Source of the DNA: Melastoma dodecandrum
Lineage: Eukaryota > Streptophyta > Magnoliopsida > Myrtales > Melastomataceae
DNA: 64,000 nt
NCBI GenBank assembly: GCA_029817715.1
Contig: JARUPY010000085.1
Span: forward strand, 3,472,001-3,536,000
Direction of reading: 5' to 3'
Below the pieces are notes generated by a model. That model was given only the letters and a program-made list of their open reading frames with translations, ran no database searches and was not told the origin of the DNA. Each line of letters opens with the position of its first letter. Position 1 is the first letter of the stretch. This document shows positions 12,739-24,358 of this stretch, piece after piece. A program made the position numbers and the translations under genes.

Positions 12739-13624
12739 ATGGTGTTTCTAGATGACAACCACATTAGGCACTTTGATAAGGTGACTAATGTCTTCCGACA
12801 AGAAGACATGATTCTATCAGAAAGCAAGATAGAATGGTTTAAGGAGTCAGTTAATTTTTTAGGCATAGAGATTGAGCAGGGAAAGATAAAATTACAAAGC
12901 CATATTGCCGAAAAAATTGTTGATTTTCCTGACAGACTTGGGGATAGAAAACAAGTCCAAAGATTTTGTGGATTTGTTAACTATGCAAGAAAGTTTGTGA
13001 AAGATCTTTCCCAAGATCTAGGGAGGATTTCGAAGAAAACATCTTCGGTAAATCCTTGGTTATGGGAAGATGAGGACACTCATGCTATTCAGAGAATTAA
13101 GAAAAAGGTTAAAAATCTACCTCAACTCTCTTTACCATCTGACAAAGACGAGTTAGTCCTGGAGATTGATACTTCTAACGAGTTCTGGGGTGCGGTCCTT
13201 AAAATTAAAGGAAGAAAACCGGAACCCGTATGTAAGTATTGGTCGGGTAGTTTTAAGGGGTATGAACTCCGATACCCGATACATGAAAAGGAGGTATTGG
13301 CCTTAAAAAAATGGAATAAAACCCTTTTACATCTTTTTGGCACCTAAGAAATTCTTAGTGCGTTCTGACTCGACCTATGTAAAAAGTTTTATGAGTCTGA
13401 ACCTCAAGGAGGCTAGGCAAACTAGACTTTTGAGGTTGCAAGAGTGGTTTAGCTATTATAAATTTGATGTCGAGTATATCTCTTCAGACAAAAACATAAT
13501 AGCTGACTCTCTCTCTAGAGAACTTGCAAATGGATTCCGCAGCAAAGAAAAAGATCTGCTGGAGGTGCACGCAGGAGGGACACTCCAAGAAGGTATGTCC
13601 AAATCCTATCAAGAGGGAAAGTGA
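12739..13624 (+). pseudogene. EPRV reverse transcriptase (C-terminal part) and RNase H, frameshifted
   Basis: The open frame 12739-13347 begins just after where the RT active-site loop should be. It contains the palm/thumb region (ESKIEWFKESVNFLGIEIEQ, VQRFCGFVNYARKF) and the RNase H start (LVLEIDTSNEFWGAVLK), typical of caulimovirid and Gypsy-type RTs. A frameshift near 13340 moves reading to frame 2 (13337-13624), which holds the RNase H end (VRSDSTYVKSF and DKNIIADSLSREL). The protease and the N-terminal RT, including the catalytic aspartates, are absent: the frame runs directly from capsid zinc-knuckle sequence into RT at about 12722-12745, an in-frame internal deletion. It cannot encode an active polymerase. 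Confidence 0.8.
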
Positions 13625-14105
13625 GCATAGTGATGCTGGTTTCAACTCTGGAATGAAATCAGCTTTGTGCTGGCAGTGCAAGCGACCTGGACATCGATCA
13701 TTCGAATGTCCCAATAAGCTGAAAACTGCGGATGCCCAGAAGGGTATGGCTAATCTCAAGGAGAAGGTAAAAACTAACTCTAAGAGAAAGGCGGAGACAG
13801 ATTTCCAAAAGGAGATGGTTGATCCTAAGAAGAAAGCTCCAGCTAACTTCAAAGGAAAGACGAAAGAAGATTCTCAGAAGAGAATGGCTGAACCTAAGGA
13901 AGAGGTAAGAACCAATTCCAAGGGGAAAGCAGACAAAGATTCCCAGAAGGGAGTGACGAGTCCTAAGGGAGAAGACAGTGTCAAACCCAAAGGAAACGTG
14001 AAGGAAGATCTTCAAGAGAAAATGGCTGATCCTGAAGAGGTAAGCTCTAAAGGAAAGGCGAAAATGGCAGATCTGAAGGAAGAAGAAGAAAGCAAAGCAG
14101 CTTAA
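13524..14105 (+). pseudogene. EPRV-derived ORF2: double zinc knuckle plus 23-residue Lys-rich repeats
   Basis: An ATG overlapping the end of the RNase H frame opens a 193-codon ORF. Residues 12-25 (CWRCTQEGHSKKVC) and about 51-64 (CWQCKRPGHRSFEC) are two CCHC knuckles of spacing CX2CX4HX4C, suggesting nucleic-acid binding. From about residue 74 the protein becomes a Lys/Glu-rich array of four to five imperfect 23-residue units, each opening like MADPKEE and closing like KEDSQK. The stop at 14103 is in a GAA-rich stretch. The next frame continues open without a start, so ORF2 was probably longer and is now frameshifted. The function is unknown; downstream position and knuckles resemble the second ORF of some caulimovirids. 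Confidence 0.6.
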
Positions 14106-14106
14106 A

Positions 14107-14895
14107 TCTTCTGGTCCTGAGAAGGATGGTAAGGTTGCAGAACCTTGGTGGTACCCACTGACCATGGAGCAGTTCAATTACTGCCGTAATTATCTGGCTA
14201 AAGAGCAGAAAATCTCTATAAACCAAGCTGTAAAATCCTACAAAGCTTTGTTACAAAGCAAGGAGGAACAGAAAGAGAGGTTGAGGAGTGAGTATGCTGA
14301 AGAGGAGGCAAAGTTCAAGGCCTTCATCGGAGAGCCAGTTGGTCAGAAGGAAGAACAACCCGACGACGCGGCAGAAATGGAGTACGACGAGTATTTCAAT
14401 TACGAGATACCAACCGCACTCGAAGAAGGTAATCCTCAAACCTAGGAGAACCTTGAGGAAGTAATTCCTGAAGGAGGTTCAGTTGAACCTGGTGAGCAAG
14501 CTCATGATGACGAAGGTCATGAAGATCTGGATAGATCTTGGTTTTTTGATTTGGACTCTTTCGAGGATGGATCCCTATCTTGGGATGCCACTGTTGTTTG
14601 TGGAGGACTTATGGGAGGTATTAAAAGAAATTACCAAACCCAAATTAAGTTTTTCGCAGCAAAGGCGATTGAATACAAAAAAGATCTGGAAGCCAAGTTA
14701 ACTTACAAAGCTGCAGAGGGGGAAGAGTTGCCTAAATCGGTACAAGATAGGCAGCAAATCCTGACAACGACCATGTCCATATTACCGCTAGAAGTTAAGG
14801 ACTATGAGACTTCAAAGGTGGTGGTGGATATGAGAGAATCATCACTTGAGGAGAACTCTGTACTTCAACCATGGCGAAACCTCACACGCCAATAA
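14107..14895 (+). pseudogene. EPRV ORF2 3' part, unknown acidic coiled-coil domain
   Basis: Continuation in frame 1 after the frameshift near 14100. From an ATG at 14164 the frame runs to a TAG at 14443, then stays open from 14446 to 14895. The first block (NYLAKEQKISINQAVKSYKA) is predicted helical. The second is acidic (EDLDRSWFFDLDSFEDGS), followed by another helical stretch. No family is recognised, and the single in-frame TAG is decay. Confidence 0.45.
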
Positions 14896-15292
14896 AGAAG
14901 GAATCTCCTAGGACAGAGCGATGATGTAAACGGGAGACGAAAATTGTATAGAGTTAGATTAGACGATTTTGTAGTCTAGCTAGCTTTTGATAAAGTAGAA
15001 ATTTTTACTTTTGAGCTGGTAAACAGTGCATAGGCACCAGCTTCTTTGTGTATATATTTCACAAACCTCTACCTCATTTGGGGGGGCAATCTGAATAGAG
15101 AAATTTTCTCTCACATCTCTCTGAGTAAAATTTCTTTGATTGTTCTCCAACAACAGCAACAATACCTTAAGGAATCAAGAGGAGTTAGAATTAATCAAAA
15201 TTGATTAAAACTAACTTAAGGTTAGATTTGCGAATCGTAACCTTGAAGGAAAAGTCTTTATGACTAAACCTTGTAGTTGGATGAGGAGTGTC

Positions 15293-15299
15293 TATATAA
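15293..15299 (+). promoter_or_regulatory. TATA box of the presumed EPRV pregenomic promoter
   Basis: TATATAA lies about 400 bp after the last ORF and about 640 bp upstream of the primer-binding site, the arrangement expected of a caulimovirid pregenomic RNA promoter. The start is expected near 15325. Promoter activity is inferred from position only. Confidence 0.55.
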
Positions 15300-15932
15300 G
15301 ACCCTCGTGGTAAGGGCATTTGGAAGACACAGAAGAGCCTCTCCCTCTCACAGAATTCTCACGATTGAGAAGTGAGAGTCTCTTGAATTCCAAGAAGTTG
15401 CGGAAGCTTGGTGAACCCTCTGAGTTGTCCAAGAAATTAAGGTATGACAACCATCTTGATTTAAATTATTTACGTTTTGAGAGAGAGACTTCAATCAAGA
15501 GATTAAAGTGGTGCAGCGCACGGGTCATTCTTATGACTGATTGCCCAAACTCTGAATTATTCCATTTGGATCACGGAGTTGGCAAGGATTACTATTGGAC
15601 TTCTTAATACAGTTGTAGATCGTTTGGATAATCTATCGGCACAGATAATCCATTTATCAAAGTTGATAGAGAGTTATTCTAAGAAATTAGAAGAACCGAT
15701 TCTAGTACAGAGTGAATTCGAGGAATACTTCCTTGAAGGTAAATCCAATCTCGGATTTACGGCAAGTTCAAAATAGTCAAACGAATATTTGAGGCTGGTG
15801 GAACGCCGGCGCCAAAGACAATTGAGAAAAACCTCTTAAGTTCGATTATTGGCTTGTCTGAAGAATATCTAGCATGTTGATATCTAACTTTATCTGGAGT
15901 TGATTTGCATAGCTTATCTTAAGCCTTTTTAT

Positions 15933-15944
15933 TGGTATCAGAGC
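15933..15944 (+). other. tRNA-Met primer-binding site of the EPRV
   Basis: TGGTATCAGAGC is the classical 12-nt site complementary to the 3' end of initiator tRNA-Met, used to prime minus-strand synthesis in caulimovirids and Copia elements. No LTR adjoins it, and it lies in the leader downstream of the TATA box, so it belongs to the pararetrovirus. Confidence 0.8.
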
Positions 15945-16608
15945 CGCTTAAGTAACGTTTCCTAAGATTGTCTTGAAGGATTAATTTTGGGTTAAAATCT
16001 GGGTTAAGAAAAGGTTAGGGAAAAACTGCCGTAAAACGGTAATTTTGAAACTCGAGGTCGGATAAATTTATTTTGAGGACCACCGTAAAAAGGAACATTT
16101 CTCTATGATTTGTTAACGAGTTATAACACTAAGATATAAATAGTAAAAATATAATTAAACACAATCTACAAAATATATTATGTCCTGTATATATATAATT
16201 TAATATATTTTAATAGGTTACCAATGTTAAAAAAAGAGAACAAAAATAAACAAAACATAATTTTATAAATAAAAAAACTTATTTGGTCATTGGCATAGGA
16301 CAGGACATGTCCCACGTGAGTTCTTGGTCAATTTATATTGTTAATCCGGGAACACAAATTATTAATCCACTTAATCTCGAACACAGTTAACTGCCCTCTT
16401 AATCAAAGATCAACTCAATATTGTTCAATAATTAACTAGATAATAAAAAGCGTGGGTGGCTGTTTTACTAATTCAAAACTGAAGGACATTTGAGAGTCAT
16501 GCTTGATCGAATGGCAAAAACTTCTCTCCTACCGGCTACAGTAACCCTTTGCACGAAATCATTGACACTGTACATCCTCCGGTGGTGGCAAGCTACCGCA
16601 AACCATGC

Positions 16609-19196
16609 TCATTCCACCTTCAGGACAACCTTCATGAACTCATACACGAAGTAACTAATGGCCGCCGACGGAAGAACCTGGACAAAGATCGTGTTAGGAG
16701 CTCAGAATTTTTCCCACCTAGAAGAAATGACGTGATGCCATATTTGCATGGATTGCGATGTCAAACCTGTAACAAGCTGGGGAATAATCCAGCATAGAGA
16801 GCTGGAACTCCTCCTCGCTTGACAATCTTCATCAATGTGGCTAAGGCGCTCAGCCTTTTGGCTTGATCTTGCAACTGCAACTGCCGTCTCACAACTTCAA
16901 ACGGGTAAGTAGCGGCTTCGGTGCATGCGCCAGAAATGGCGCCATAAAGAAGCGTCCTTAGCGGTCCTAATTCCAGTTGGTTCAGAGCATTAAGTTCATG
17001 GCCCTGTTCACTCATATCATGGATTCTTTTCCTTCCTTCAGGTGAATGCAGGTAGGCCGACTTTAATATGTCATAGACTCCATAAAAGACAGCTCCAGAG
17101 GGCGCCATGCTAATGATTGAAGGTACTATGCCCTTATACAGCGAAAAGAACCCTTCTGTTTGAATCAGATGACGGAAGGCACCAATTACACTGCCCAGGG
17201 ATTCCCCACCTTGAGCCACCAATTTAGTCCTAATCTGAAATGCAATAACACCATACAACATATTAACAAGATCCCGTCATTATGTTGCCTGCAAGTACGC
17301 TAGGTAAAAGCAGGAGTTATAGAGACAGCTCCTTCACCAAGTGAATGTCAGGTATAAATTACAAGGTGTCCATCATCCCCAAATATTTTGATGCCGCAAA
17401 GCATGAAAAACGTAAAGGACAATCGGCCCTGTCCATTGATTTCTCTTGAAAACATGGCAGAAGTGTTATATTCAGAATCTGCATAAATGAACAAGAGAAG
17501 ACATGCATCTACTTGAGCAAATCTTCGAATTTAATATGGTCTTCACCACCCCACCAAAAAGATTCACAACTCAAAACAATTTTCCATGAATAAGATATTT
17601 GATTATTAGCTACAAGGCAACCCGAGATGCATTTAAGCGTAAAAATCAAGGCAGAAGTCATTGGCAGAGAAACGGAAAACATAAAAAGCAACATCAAGAG
17701 ATCACATTATATGCATCCACTATAATTGTGATATTGTCACAAGCAAAAAGAATGCCATTGCATAACCTAGTGAGTTTCTTTAAATTAATGGAAATATATC
17801 ACAGTAGGTGGAGAAACGACTGCATCTTTGCTGGTGTCTTAATTGAGAAAAATAAAGAAACTCACATACAGTGTCAAGCGGCAGGCAAAGGACTGTAGCT
17901 GTCATACCAGCAGCAGCACCCGCAATGAATCTCTCAGAATTAGTAGTTTCATCATTTCCTGAAAGTCTAAGTAACTGCTTTCTATAGGTATCGTAAGCAC
18001 AAAAATTGATGGACTTAAATGGAGCTGTCCGGAGAATATTGATGAGGTTCCCTTTCCAAAAACCCCGTAAACCTTGAGTAACAGCGATCTTCTTGATTAG
18101 CTCAAAAATGTTCCTCTGTTCCCCACGAACTATGTATTCCAGTTTTAATCTTTCAAGAGGAGCAAGAAAGGTTCTGCAAAGAAGGAAGCATAGGACCATT
18201 AATCCCATGACGGATCAACAAGGATATTCAGTTCAATAGCTCATAACATCAACCAGAATAAAAAAAATTAGCTAGTCCATCTAAAGCGCCTTTTCCTGAA
18301 GGTATGTAGCCCTCTGATGATGTCATCTGCTCAAAAATAGGGAGCAGCATCATCTTGTTCCACATCATTATACAGATACCGAACCATACATTTTGGATAG
18401 TCACATAGGATCTATTAAGCAGCCTGAATAAGGAAGGAAACTAAGCCTCATACACTTTGCCAAACTATCTGTTGATTCCTGCTTCAAGTCCAACAGTTGC
18501 TACACAAAGTGACTACACCGCAACATGGGAAAGAAGAGCAACACAAATTACTGACATAACAGACTCTACTATGGCAAGTATTTATCTATGTACATTATTA
18601 AAAGAATGAAGTAATCAATAGCCAATCATCACATTGCGTGCTGCCGCCATCCAATCTATCAGGTCAGGAAGGACACTAACGAACAACCCTACAGGCAACA
18701 ACGGAATCTAACAACGTCAGACAACTCCGTCGTGCCTTACTGGTGCGGATGCTGCAACAACATAGATAATGAGACGGAATAATCACCGGGAAACCATGGC
18801 AGCGATGGCCCCGGCCCATAAATGCTTAGAAGTATTCACCGCAGTAACTCTGCCTCCACCTCTCCGCACCAAAACCTTCTTCTTCTTCTTCCAACCACTA
18901 TCACCATCCTCCGACAAACCCAACTCCCGTTTCTCCACACCGCCCCTCAAGCTAACCGACAAGAACCCACAACCCTGAACCGCCCCCAATTTTCTACGAA
19001 TATCCAGGTCACGAGACGACGCCGAGTCAATCGATTCATCAGCGGTCCCGCATCCTCGGAAATCATTGCCGTTGATCAGGCGGGCGAAGGAGGAGGAAGG
19101 CAAGCCGGGTTCGAGGAACAATCCACCGAGGAAGAAGCCCGACGACTCGGGGGTGAAGCAGTTCATCCTGGGCATTGTCGGCGACGGCGGCGGCAT
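16609..19196 (-). CDS. Mitochondrial adenine nucleotide carrier, BTL2/BTL3-type
   Basis: Inner-membrane solute carrier of the mitochondrial carrier family, Brittle1-like subgroup (BTL2/BTL3 in Arabidopsis), expected to exchange adenine nucleotides. Four exons, 18787-19196, 17870-18173, 16767-17234 and 16609-16677, total 1,251 nt or 416 aa; all splice sites are GT-AG. Three carrier repeats each carry the PX[DE]XX[KR] signature: APLERLK in repeat 1, LPLDTIR bridging exons 2/3, and YPFEVVRR in repeat 3. Other family blocks are NTSKHLWAGAIAAMVSR, GFWKGNLINILRTAPFKSIN and APSGAVFYGVYDILKSAYL, with C-terminal AAISYFVYEFMKVVLKVE. The start at 19196 follows an in-frame stop. The N-terminal 110 residues are a poorly conserved, Ser/Gly-rich leader. 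Microsynteny favours BTL2 over BTL3. Confidence 0.93.
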
Positions 19197-19778
19197 TAGG
19201 AAAAGCGTTAATTAGAGCAGCGTTCTTGGGTCAGGGGGGCGGCGAAGGCGAGGAGGAGGTCGTCATACTTCAGGCGACGGCGGAGTGGGAGGAGAAAATG
19301 AGGAAGGAGTATACCATCCAACCACGAGCGCTCAACACCTCCGGACAAACTACCTTCGAAATTCAATCCATGTTTTCAGCGTATTGAGTCCGTGGGCCTC
19401 GGCCCAGTTAAGCCCATGTTTATGTTTCCCAATCCCAACGTACAAAATCATGCCCATGCTCATCATCCCAGCAACTCCCCTTTTTTCTTCTTTGAAATGA
19501 TATAAAAAGGACAACTAGCTCTAAACTAGACAGTTCGTTGATTGTGAATTCTTACATAACCGACATAGTTAACTTTACAGTTGCAGGACAAACCATTCTT
19601 ATAGCTTTCACAGCACAAGTACCCGATAGCTTTGAACTAATGCGCACAATTAGCAAAAGTTAGGTTTCAATACCTTCTTCTCCCCATCCTCACCCCGTGA
19701 CATTCCCCTAGTGACATAAATGACGACATTAACGTTAATGTCGGCCATTTACTATATATATATATATAAGGGTAATTT
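19197..19778. other. Intergenic between the BTL carrier and the CFL1-like gene
   Basis: 5' flank of the carrier gene and 3' flank of the CFL1-like gene. A short TA repeat is present at 19755-19768. No gene was seen. Confidence 0.5.
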
Positions 19779-20708
19779 TTAGCAGAGGAGTTGGGCGGTG
19801 CACTTGGGAGGCTTCAACAGAAGAGCGAAAGGCGTGTTGTCTAGCTTAGGGTGCACAAACTTGCAGTTCGGGCACACGGGCCTCGCTACGCACAGCATCA
19901 CCAGCATATGACACCTCTCACAAACTGTCGCCACCATTTCCTCTTCTTCATCGAAGCCTTTCTCGTGCTTCTTCTCTGTGTGTGGTCTCTTTCGGCTGTC
20001 CTGATCAGCTGGGAATTGTAGCGCGGAATATGGGGTTTCGGGTTCTGGGAGGGACCGTTGATCGTCGTAAGGCTGGAGGTTGAGCTCGAGGTCCAGGCTG
20101 ATGGGGCGACTGACGGCCGAGGCTGTGGCATCGCCCCTCCCCGGGCCACTGCATGTCCTTTTATGTGTCCTCATATTGTAGAAGTGTACTTCTCCCGACT
20201 GCAAATTTCGCATATCTTTCTTTATCTTGAAAAATAATTTCACAATAAACTGAAACCAAATTTCATTATATCTATACATATATACTGATACGGTTCATCA
20301 CAGATAATTTCTCGATCTATTTTATTGTGTTAAAGAAGAAAAAGACCATATTTACTTCCAAAAATGGAAAATCTGAGAATCAAATAGCCGAGTCCAAAAT
20401 CATTTTCTTCCTCAAACATTTGTTTTTCCCGAAACAAGTTGAGTTTCTGTCTATCTATTCACCGACTAAATCCTGATATGGAAAGATTGTGTGATATCCA
20501 CCTGTATATCCAGGCATCTTTGCCACTCGACCGGCAACGGGGTCTCAAGCTGGAGCTCGATGTCGATGCCGGCGGATCCCCGTTCCCCCTCCGCTGCCTC
20601 ACCGTCGTCTGGCGTCCACCTTCTCTTCCTTGAAGAACCGACTATCATGTCACTCCGATCCGGGGTCTCGTGGAAAGAGATCATGTGTATGGTATAGGCC
20701 GGGATCAA
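19779..20708 (-). CDS. CFL1: CFL1-like WW-domain protein with EAR motif and C-terminal zinc ribbon
   Basis: Homologue of CURLY FLAG LEAF 1 (rice CFL1, Arabidopsis AtCFL1), a WW protein that negatively regulates cuticle development with HD-ZIP IV factors. Two exons, 20502-20708 and 19779-20198, give 627 nt or 208 aa. Exon 1 ends in the first half of the WW domain (ETPLPVEWQRCLDIQ) and exon 2 completes it (SGEVHFYNMRTHKRT). The second canonical Trp of a WW domain is absent, as I recall for other CFL1 members. An LxLxL EAR-like motif (LDLELNLQP) follows. The C-terminus has CERCHMLVMLC and CPNCKFVHP, a four-Cys ribbon. The start could be the first Met or the ninth residue (MISFHE). The identification rests on the WW half-domains plus the conserved C-terminal block. 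Confidence 0.88.
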
Positions 20709-22667
20709 TCATGTAGGGTTGGGGGTATGAATCGCTGGTGTGGTATTGTGGCGGTTGGGATTGAAGGAGGTGAAAATATTTATGTGGAGGGTTGGGGTTG
20801 TTGTATTTATACATGGGAAAGAAGGAAGATGAAGTTGGCCATCGGCCTTAAATCCTTAAAACAGTGAAATCATCTTGAACGTTGCGATATTAATTGAATT
20901 TTCCACGGAGGGACCCTACGATTCTGCATGACGTGCGGTTCTACTCTGATCTTTTAAATGCTCTTCCGACCCATGCCATTATACGAGTCGTGTGTCCGAA
21001 TTCGTTCTCGACTAAACAATGTTACCGCTCGGATGATGCAGGCATTTGGAGTTGAAACCTTTTCTGTATGGTAAAACAACTGGCACGATAGATGAAATTG
21101 TCGGAAGAGGAAATCATCGATAAAAGGGGACCGGCAATGCTCGCCGTAGTGCATAAAGTGGAGGCATTCGACGAAATTCGACATTTGCTTATGCTCCCAC
21201 CGGCATATCTGATTTAATGGCTATCGACACGAGTAGTAGTTAATTTAGTAGAGGTATGGTGTATTTCCCCGATGCAACGTGATCTCTTTCATCATCTTTT
21301 CGTACACGGTCACGTATTTTAGTACGTATATCATGTCATTTTCTCAATAGATATTACATGTTATCCCAACACAAACACAGAGACGAAACTAATAAATGAA
21401 GGAAGACCGATGGGAAGGAAGAAGGCCAAGGGGGTCCTCTCAGAGCCTGCCTCTCGGGATCCTTTATTACACACCAGAAAACAATAACTCAAAACCTCCC
21501 CCCATCCTTCACTTCAATTCCTCCCCAACACACACACAGACACACACTCAGACACGCTTCACTAAATTGATTGAACCAACCGTATTTTAACATGTTTTTG
21601 GTGGCTCCCATGAATTCGTTCTTCTTCTTCTTGCTTCACGAGATGGATGATGATGACGATGATAAACAAAAGTGGTTAATTAACCATGGAGTGAGCCTGC
21701 CAAGTGACGACCCCCAATATATGGAGAGAAAAGAAGCAAAGGAAACCATGTTTTACTCCACGACTCACACCCATCCACGTCGTAAAAATGTCATAATATC
21801 TGGAAGACTTTATCACATGATGAATCTAATGATGCCTTCTGCCGTCAGAGTTCCCTTTCCTACTCAGACTTGGGATATTAAATCATCCACCCAGCTGTGT
21901 CACCACCCCAAGGAGAGCAAGAAAGCTGAATCAAAAGAAGGGTCGTCGATCAGAAAACAAGCTAACTCTCTCTTTTCCATGGAATTAAAGATATATCTGT
22001 TCCCGACGGAAACTTCAAGGCACTGAGGATTCATATGGAAATCCATGTTCGAATATCAATAGTCTCGTTCTGGGGTATCTGTTAGGCCCTAGCTTTGGTG
22101 GCCTTACTTACCGACCCAGAAAATCTATCTCCATTCAAATGCTTTTCATGGCTCCATATAATACCAACTCTGCTTCCATCTCCATTGCTTATCGGAAAAG
22201 GAGCCATTAAAATCCAATTCCACTTCAATGAGGGAGTTTGCAATGACTAATTAAGGCCGCAGTCCAATTCGGGATGATTCTGCCCCATAAAATAGTTAAG
22301 GCCAACAAAGGTTACACCATAAATGATAGACACACCAATCACAATCCCTTGGGTGGTATTATTATTATTATTAGAAAAAACCCAACAACCCCTCTTTTTA
22401 ATTAAATATCCCCCAACAATTCAACACTGAACAGCATTTAATCCCACCCCTATGTTGTTGCAGCCCCGGGGGTAGCAGTTTTTTTTTTAATTATTCTAGG
22501 ACAAGACTTCACTTCTGTATATCCACCCAAGAAGAAAGAGTTGGCAAAATTTATTAGTAAAATAATAAAAATAAAATAAAAGACAAAATATCGATTTATT
22601 ACCCGATTTTTAGTCGAATTTCATGTCGAAATATCGTAAATCAACTGTTTGATTTACCTTAATAGAA

Positions 22668-22808
22668 TGCTTTCATTGTTTGACACGATTTATTTAACTT
22701 TTTTTTTATATACTTAAAAACACGAAAGGGTTTTATGCGCTAAAAAATGTCAGCCCACGGATAAAAATTAAAGTTAAATAAATTGTGTCAAATAATAAAA
22801 GCACTAAA
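22668..22808. repeat. Inverted repeat (hairpin), MITE-like
   Basis: The arm beginning GCTTTCATTGTTTGACACGA (from about 22668) is matched in reverse complement by the arm ending near 22808 (AATTGTGTCAAATAATAAAAG). The arms are about 38 bp with a few mismatches, around a loop of about 60 bp. Outward extension is weak and no clear target duplication was found, so the MITE assignment is tentative. Confidence 0.5.
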
Positions 22809-24022
22809 TCGAAATTTTGATTTGTCATAAAAAAATTTAAAATATTAATTTATAAGCACATGAAAGAAAATTTTTAAAAATCAGATCAGAAAAGGAATTC
22901 GGCTACGACCTTATCAACGAATTGATGTTTTGATTAAAATAAAAGTAATTTGCGGAGGAAATTATTGTTTGACAGAGAAAAGCAATTATGTCCGCCACAA
23001 CTACCTGACTTGTTCAATGAATAGATATGAATTGAATGAAATTGAATACCCCGCCCATAAATGCGGTAGGGAGGAAGAAATTTTTGAATGGAATGGCCTT
23101 AAAAAATTGAATACACACACACACATACAGAAGCCAACCCTTGCTTTCTTCACAATCACTTCTCTTCTTTCTCATCCCCACCCCCATCACCCATGAAAGG
23201 AACATGGTTGTATATCTAATTATAGATACGGCACGACACGTGATGAACGGTCGTACTAACTAACTATATGTCCTCTTTGGTTTATCAATATGTAACGATA
23301 CTGAATTACAGTTGAAACCATTGGGGTGTAAACTATTTACGAGTCACAACCACCAGTTCTGAGGGCAGGAGGAACAGCTTCCAAATTATGAGTTTTTAGT
23401 GTTGGTTGCATCTCCCCCCAACAAAGTCAATCGGATTTCGTGATCCGTTTGTAGGTGTGTGTGTGCGACACACCGCCTGTGAAGGTAGATCTCGAGCAAT
23501 TTATTGTGCCTTTTAAGGTCTCCACACCAGAATGCCATCGCAACTACGAAGTATGCTGCGTTTCGTCATCTCCCCTTTCATGGAGTTTATCGGAAACCAT
23601 AATCGTGCCCTAGAAGCTTGATTCGATATGGCATAATTCATTTTTTACATTTTACATATGCTAACGGGGGCGAGAAGTCTGCAATGCCCTTAATCAAGCA
23701 GCTGCCTGATCGTGATGCCCTCGAGGGTTCTTCAAAAACCACAATTTTCAATTAACACAATAATTTTGTAAAAATCTCCAAACACACCCTAATTCTTATG
23801 CATTTCCAACAACAACAGGGTTGGCCTATGAAGAGCCTCGTCTAGATTTTGTAGTTTGTCCACCAATAAATTTTCTCAAGTTTTTGCAGGTGGGAGGTCA
23901 TTGTTAACAATATAACTAGATAGGGGCCCTGGCAGTTTCCCCTGATGCCAACTAAACCCAATGTCCTCCCACCACAGAAAGAACACATGCCTAGTCAAAT
24001 TATCACTTCCAGCAGACCAGGT

Positions 24023-24043
24023 CCCCCCCCCCCCCCCCCCCCC
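24023..24043. repeat. Poly-C tract
   Basis: A run of about 20 C, followed by T and six to seven more C. It is a likely sequencing or assembly weak point. Confidence 0.8.
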
Positions 24044-24358
24044 TCCCCCCCTCTTCTAGCAACTAGTAATGGGACGATCAAGGTCAACACAGCTAAGATA
24101 TATCCAGGAAAACACTGTTGTTATTACCATCACCAAATAGGACAAGCAACATCCTCCGTCGCCGTCCAAACATATACCCCTTTTCTGGGCAAAAACATCT
24201 AGCGAGTCCGCAAAACAATCATCATCACCTCACACTACATAAATGGCTTCAAATAATTGTGCTGACTAAGTCAAAACAGAGGATTAATTTAACCACGACA
24301 TTGGGAGATAAGATACAGAACATGATACACAATTGCTAAGAGAATGAACAAAGGGCAC

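Larger units (their letters stand above)
11000..16100 (+). mobile_element. Endogenous pararetrovirus (caulimovirid), decayed and internally deleted
   Basis: A linear copy of a plant pararetrovirus of the family Caulimoviridae lies in the chromosome. Reading left to right it holds an N-terminal and capsid-like ORF, a zinc-knuckle remnant, a partial reverse transcriptase, RNase H, a second ORF with zinc knuckles, a non-coding region with a TATA box, and a tRNA-Met primer-binding site. This order, and the absence of LTRs and of an integrase domain, separate it from Gypsy elements. Multiple in-frame stops, at least two frameshifts and a deletion covering protease and most of RT mean it is not functional. 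The two-ORF layout and tRNA-Met primer suggest a Florendovirus-like lineage, but that is inference. Both end points are approximate (about 100 bp), because no target duplication was found. Confidence 0.8.
20709..24358. other. Intergenic, AT-rich, with an imperfect hairpin element
   Basis: 5' flank of the CFL1-like gene, then a long AT-rich spacer. The plus-strand frame at 21571-22026 (151 codons, poly-Phe and poly-Asp stretches) has no recognisable domain. A C-rich run lies at 24023-24043. An inverted repeat at 22668-22808 is listed separately. Confidence 0.45.

Noticed and set aside
13698..14177. 159-codon minus-strand ORF rich in Phe and Leu
   Set aside because: Reverse complement of the Lys/Glu repeat array in the pararetroviral ORF2; the periodicity is inherited from it.
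21571..22026. 151-codon plus-strand ORF with poly-Phe and poly-Asp
   Set aside because: Low-complexity start, no domain and no flanking exons; may be transcribed but is not supported as coding.
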